DNA of 64,000 nt from Phaseolus vulgaris (taxonomy: Eukaryota; Streptophyta; Magnoliopsida; Fabales; Fabaceae): NCBI RefSeq assembly GCF_000499845.2, contig NC_023750.2, forward strand, positions 2,991,913 through 3,055,912, written 5' to 3'. Numbering within the stretch: the first letter of the stretch is position 1; each line of letters opens with the position of its first letter. The notes beneath the pieces were generated by a model. That model was not told the origin of the DNA. It worked only from the letters and a program-made list of their open reading frames with translations, and did no database searches. A program made the translations under genes and the position numbers. Below are positions 59,792-64,000 of the stretch, piece after piece.

Positions 59792-60115
59792 ATGGGTGAG
59801 AAAAAGTGTAGCATGAAGGTTTGGTTCTTGTGTTTTCTTGTTCTTAGCATGGTTGCATTGGGTCATGGAAACGTAGAAGATGAAGTGGAAAACACAGAAA
59901 CAAAAGGGGTAACTGAACGTAGACTTTCTGATGACAAAACACTATCTCAACCTGTCAATGAATACAACCGTGGCTGCAACGCGATACATAGATGTCGAGG
60001 GGTAATTAATTCAAAATATCATTTATATGATACTATTTCAATGTGTTTATATCAGTATATCACCACACAAAACGGTGTGATAATTCTAGTAAAATTATTC
60101 AATAATATAAAATAG
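59792..60115 (+). CDS. Short RALF-like peptide precursor with extended C-terminus
   Basis: The frame has 107 codons. Residues 1-26 are a signal peptide. An acidic propeptide follows, with a dibasic ERRLS (residues 42-46) that recalls the RRxL processing site of RALF precursors. Residues 57-70, EYNRGCNAIHRCRG, match the conserved RALF C-terminus (YNRGCxxIxRC), with Cys62 and Cys68. The YISY receptor-binding motif and the first Cys pair of canonical RALFs are absent between the dibasic site and this block. Family members normally end right after RCR, but here the frame continues for 37 residues of unrelated sequence, matching non-coding DNA after the motif in the copy at 61516-61715. RALFs are secreted ligands of FERONIA-type receptor kinases that modulate growth and immunity. 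This one may be decayed or use an unseen splice at the GTAATT at 60002. Confidence 0.6.
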   Translation: MGEKKCSMKVWFLCFLVLSMVALGHGNVEDEVENTETKGVTERRLSDDKTLSQPVNEYNRGCNAIHRCRGVINSKYHLYDTISMCLYQYITTQNGVIILVKLFNNIK

Positions 60116-60620
60116 AACCGAACAAAAGAGTAAAAGAAAGACAAATGATATGAGAATAAATATCTATAATATTATTCTTTTTCTTGATATCAAAACAAAT
60201 AGTCTGAATATATACTAGAATCATAACGGACAAAACAAATTATTATTCAAATTTGAACTTCGGTTGTTTCTTCATGCACTTTTACATTTTTTCTGAAAAT
60301 ATCCAAATTATGATTGAGAGTTTTGGATAATTCCATAATTGGGAGTGTTATGTAAATAAAAGGTATTTTCAGAACTGGAAATGTGGAAAACAAAAAAATC
60401 ATTCCAGAACATATTTTTTTACTTTCAGAATGATAAATTTGAAATTCATAAAATGTGTTCTAGAAAGCATGTTTCAGAAACATTTTTGGAAAAAGTAATC
60501 TGAAAGTCATTTTAAAAAGGGTACAACAATCTTTTCAAAAAATGATGGAATGCAGGGAAAATTTGTTGAGATGCAAAAAGATCATCCTCCAACTTTAAAC
60601 ACACACAATATGGATCTACA

Positions 60621-61100
60621 TTTTTTTTTTCTCAACAAAGAATAAATAAAATAAAATAAAATAGAATATTTTAGGGGTATTCCAACCTTTATACATAATG
60701 CTCAAAACCCCTTACCTAGGAGGTCAAGAGCGAAGAACAAAAAAATGCAACGCCATACCTTTCAATCTCCGAACCAAACAACGCACACAAACTACACGAT
60801 GGGCCAAAAAATACAAGCCCCAAAACACCAAACCGAACAATCCAACATTACCGCAAACATACCTAACAAAAACCTATAAACTGCTTCCACCCAAAAGGAA
60901 CAAAGTAAAACAATACAAGGGAAAGAAAACAACATACTTCAAACCTTCATAACCCCGAGACCATCTCAAGAACTTGCAACAAACACCAAACCCCTTTGTT
61001 GGCCAAAGACCAACGTTAGTAGCACCCAGCCCGAAAAACAAAAAGATAAAAGATATGCCGCAAGAAATATTAAATTGGCCCCATAGCAAAGAACATTAAA
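60621..61100 (-). mobile_element. LINE 3' fragment between the two RALF-like copies
   Basis: On the plus strand it begins with a ten-T run and CTCAACAAAGAATAAATAAAA, followed by TTTTAGGGGTATTCCAACCT and TTATACATAATGC. These parallel the 3' end of the LINE at 54880 (TTAGGGGTGGTTCAACCCTT). The inner part (60700-61080) is GC-richer with no domain recognised. The right boundary is approximate. Confidence 0.55.
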
Positions 61101-61510
61101 TTATCTCAGTGGGGTCCATTCAAGTAATTTCTTATCCAAAACAAAGGAAAATATGATCAAAATAATTGCATATATTCAATATAATCAAAGCTCAACAATG
61201 TAAATTATACATACATGTTGAGAAAACCATTATGCAAATTCTCTGTTAACCTTCTTATCTATCACGGAGGATGATCGCATACGACTTCTTAATATTCTTT
61301 ATATAATGTTTCTAAATTCTCTAAGTTAAATAAATAATAGTTACATGGTTAATGTTCAATTGCAGAAGCATCATCATAACACATAAAATCAAAGTACTTA
61401 CTGAAGAGAAGGGTCAACTTGAACACATATAGTCAATATATGACGATGTGCTTGTAAATTTTCCTTTGCGAATAAAGAGAAGTAAGTAAAAGATCCAATT
61501 AATTTTTCAA
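61101..61510. other. Spacer before the second RALF-like copy
   Basis: No coding frame or recognisable element. It may include decayed upstream sequence of the duplicated gene, but the match is not visible by eye. Confidence 0.4.
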
Positions 61511-61515
61511 CTAGT

Positions 61516-61715
61516 AGAAACAAAGTGCTTACACTAGATGACATAGTGTCTGATTGTTCAATCCATACAACCGTAGCTGCTCTGCGATAAATAGATGTCG
61601 ACAGGATAATTAATTAATTAAAAATATCATTTATATGATACTATTTCAATATGAAGCTAGCTATGATGTTTATATGAGTATATCACCAGGCAAAACGGTG
61701 TGGTAATTCTTTTTA
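61516..61715 (+). pseudogene. Decayed RALF-like duplicate
   Basis: The segment matches 59895-60095 in coding and flanking sequence (AGATGTCGA, ATATCATTTATATGATACTA, CAAAACGGTGTG). One frame reads NPYNRSCSAINRCR (61560-61601), closer to the canonical RALF C-terminus than the upstream copy, then QDN and a stop at 61611-61613. An in-frame TGA lies three codons upstream of NPYNR, and no signal peptide or propeptide remains. It is a truncated tandem copy about 1.6 kb from its partner. Confidence 0.75.
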
Positions 61716-62109
61716 CTTTAATATTTCAACTCTTGGATAATTTCTCTCCCTTTTTATTGCTTCAAAATTGTAAGCACATTTAATTATTTAATAAGAATAT
61801 TATTATACTTTATGCTTTATATATGGATTGAAGTATTTTTTGAATTATTTATTTATTTATTTTTTTTCCGTTTCTTTCTCAATCTAGGGTATACATAATT
61901 ATTTAAGTTTTTTTTATATCTTTTTGTTTGGTGGTTGTAAATAAACCATACACATAAAAAAATGAATACTTTTTTTTTATTCAAAATAGATATTTAATGA
62001 TATTTTCATTAGATATTATTAAAAATATATATTTATTTTCATAATAATCAATATAAATATAATCATTAGTACATTTAAATTTTAAAATATATTATGTATT
62101 AAAATATAA
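61716..62109. other. AT-rich spacer
   Basis: Nothing recognisable apart from AT-rich sequence. Confidence 0.5.
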
Positions 62110-62491
62110 CACTACAAGAAAATCATGAATTATAAACTAATTTTATAGATAAAAAATAATTAGTTCCTATAGTGATTAAATTAGAAACCATTTTAGAGAC
62201 TAACAAAATTTTTGGTTTCTAAATTAGTTTTTATTATTGTTAAATAGTTTCTATAATGGTATCTAATTAACAATCAAGGTTTTAACTACCAATTATTTAA
62301 ATTCTAAATTTGGTAGCAAAAACCTTGGTTGCTAAGTAGATATCAATTTAAAAACCATTTAACAATAATATAAACTAATTTAGAAACCAATATTTTTTTA
62401 GTCTCTAAAATTGTTTCTAGTTTAGTCACTATAACAACTAATTATTTTTTGTCTCTAAAATTAGTTTTTATTTCATGATTTTCTTGTAATG
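62110..62491. mobile_element. CACTA-type palindromic MITE
   Basis: The 382-base element begins CACTACAAGAAAATCATGAA and ends TTCATGATTTTCTTGTAATG, with one change from the usual GTAGTG. TAA flanks both sides as the 3-base target duplication. The halves are inverted copies of each other, as in the GDSL-intron copy. Confidence 0.9.
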
Positions 62492-62856
62492 TAATAATAA
62501 TGAAATTTTTAAATTAAAAACTTGAGTATGTCATCCAATTAAAATTGACAAGTAATATAAAAAGAAAAAAACATGTTAATTTAATAAGAATTATAACTAA
62601 AGTTTAAAACAATTTATATGAATTATAATTAAAAAAATTATTTCATTTAAATTTTAAATTTAATGTATTATAATAAGAAGACTTAATTAAGTTTTAAGTC
62701 ATATATAAGTGTGAATATTTTCAATTGAATCTCTATTACATTATTTATCCACTTTTAGATGATCATTGAGTATTCTTTGTACCTACCCATTCTTGAATAA
62801 CCGAGTATACTTTTGGATCGCAGCTACTCTTGATTTACTCTGTTAAGGAGTATTCT

Positions 62857-62995
62857 TTATTATTATTATTATTATATTTAACAATATTATTAATGTTAAC
62901 ATTATTATTATTATTATTATTATTATATTTATTAAAATTATTTATTAATATTATTATTTTGTTATTATTAATATTTTTATTGTTATTAAAATTAA
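62857..62995. repeat. ATT trinucleotide microsatellite
   Basis: Interrupted ATT/ATA runs, the longest being about eight ATT units near 62905-62925. A leucine-rich short frame here is purely compositional. Confidence 0.9.
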
Positions 62996-63069
62996 TTTTG
63001 AGAGGGGGAGAGTGAGCTGAGCAAGAAAATTAGAAGAGGAAAATATACATAAATTTTTGGAGAATAAAA

Positions 63070-63388
63070 ACCTAGTATAGTCGCCGATTTTGTGACTAAT
63101 TTGGTGACTGATATTGTGAGTGATTTTTAGTGATCGATTTTGTGACTAATTTAGTGACCGATTTTGTGACTGATTTTCTATAACCGATTTGGTTACCAAT
63201 TTTGTAACTAATTTATGTGGCTGATTTTGTGTGACTAAAATTGTAGTTACTATTTCGATCATTAAGTCATAAAACTAACTTCTGATCTTTGATTTGGTCA
63301 CTAATAGTGACCACGTTTTTTGGTCACTTAATTGGTCACTAATAATGACCAAATTTTTCAGTCACTATTCAACAATTTTCTAGTAGTG
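63070..63388 (-). mobile_element. CACTA transposon terminus with subterminal repeats
   Basis: The right end reads, in reverse complement, CACTACTAGAAAATTGTTGA, a CACTA-type terminus ending at 63388. Inside it are many 10-24 base repeats of GTGACTAATTTGGTGACTGA and GGTCACTAATAGTGACC, some palindromic. The opposite end was not found, so this may be a deleted element or a short derivative starting near 63070. No transposase is present. Confidence 0.7.
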
Positions 63389-64000
63389 ATAGATGCGTAC
63401 CTCAATTTTATACTATTGTGTAGGAGCTTCAATATGTAGTATTTAAGGTATGAGCTTCCTTATGTTGTTTATGGCTACATACTCCCATATGATGCTTTTT
63501 GTGTATGAACTTCAGTATGCCACTTCTCAATGTGTGTATTTATGTGATTTTTCTTAGTATGAGTGTCTTCTAAGACTCAAGATTCTGCGACTTTCTTAAT
63601 TGGTTGAGGATCCCTACTTTGTGATAATTTCTGGTGTTTCATGTCTAATAATCACAAATGAAAACGTCCAACTAATCTCATAGACCTTGTATTTGGTATG
63701 ATGCTACTACCAAACAAATTTTAAATCTTTAGCAAGTTGCACTTGAATTTTCTACTAAAGTTGCACTTGGTTTTATAATTTTGTTCTACTTGTTCTCGCC
63801 ACATATTGGTTATCTTGTTTTACATGGTTTCCTCATTTTTTTGGATTAGGCTTTTCATGTAAGCATTTATGGTATTTAGTAATGAGGAAACCATCCTAAT
63901 GTTTGAGGAAAATGAGATGATTGTGTGAGTTCTAGAAAGAACTATAAAATGAGTGACTCGGGGAAAAGTTTTACCCAAGTCCATAGTAGTGTTGAAGATG
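63389..64000. other. Terminal stretch, no gene seen
   Basis: Mixed-composition sequence with loosely repeated GAGCTTC / GAACTTCAGTATG motifs near 63425-63520. No long frame or known domain; it is cut by the window end. Confidence 0.45.

Noticed and set aside
62830..63015. Leucine-rich frame
   Set aside because: It is a translation of the ATT microsatellite.
1..64000. tRNA, rRNA and CRISPR arrays
   Set aside because: No cloverleaf-compatible TTCGA-type arms with acceptor pairing, no rRNA blocks and no regular spacer arrays were found; the tandem repeats here are contiguous, without spacers.

Overview
The window looks like nuclear DNA of a eudicot plant. It is AT-rich, its genes are split by GT-AG introns, and it is crowded with plant transposon relics (L1-type LINEs, Ty1/copia, Ty3/gypsy, CACTA/En-Spm). 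The protein families present (a vinorine-synthase-like BAHD acyltransferase, a GLIP-type GDSL lipase, plant BAP31, RIN4) and the repeat style suggest a legume, probably Phaseoleae. The legume assignment is inference; no organelle or bacterial features were seen.

Layout. 1-2.7 kb: an LTR-like piece and a decayed LINE. 4.88-6.21 kb (+): an intact intronless BAHD acyltransferase with a TATA box and a LINE tail just after its stop codon. 6.5-13.2 kb: no host gene, but CACTA-derived elements with GC-rich cores, an LTR-like block with telomere-like hexamers and two CACTA-type MITEs. 14.27-18.67 kb (+): a five-exon GDSL esterase/lipase gene whose exon 3 lacks one base, so the frame breaks; its introns hold LINE tails and MITEs. 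21.77-25.25 kb (-): a two-exon BAP31-like ER membrane protein. 27-42 kb: retroelement and transposon debris, comprising copia RNase H, a CACTA TNP2-type transposase with Ulp1-like exons, a gag-like relic with minisatellites, a gypsy RNase H region and a MITE nested inside another MITE. 44.42-49.78 kb (+): a four-exon RIN4 immune regulator with a 3.9 kb first intron that contains a LINE RNase H fragment. 50-58.6 kb: AT-rich spacer and a 5'-truncated LINE (54.88-56.61 kb, -) with target-site duplications. 58.77-59.09 kb (+): a small secreted proline-rich protein. 59.79-60.12 kb (+): a short RALF-like peptide gene, with a decayed second copy at 61.5-61.7 kb. 62.1-63.4 kb: a MITE, an ATT microsatellite and a CACTA terminus.

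The host genes are unrelated and separately transcribed, so no gene cluster or shared pathway is apparent. RIN4, the GDSL lipase and the RALF-like peptide all belong to families with members linked to defence or signalling, but their proximity is probably chance. No rRNA, tRNA or CRISPR array was recognised. The clearest unusual points are the one-base frame break in the GDSL gene, the lost stop and extended C-terminus of the RALF-like gene together with its decayed partner, the nested MITE pair and the Ulp1-like exons beside a CACTA transposase.
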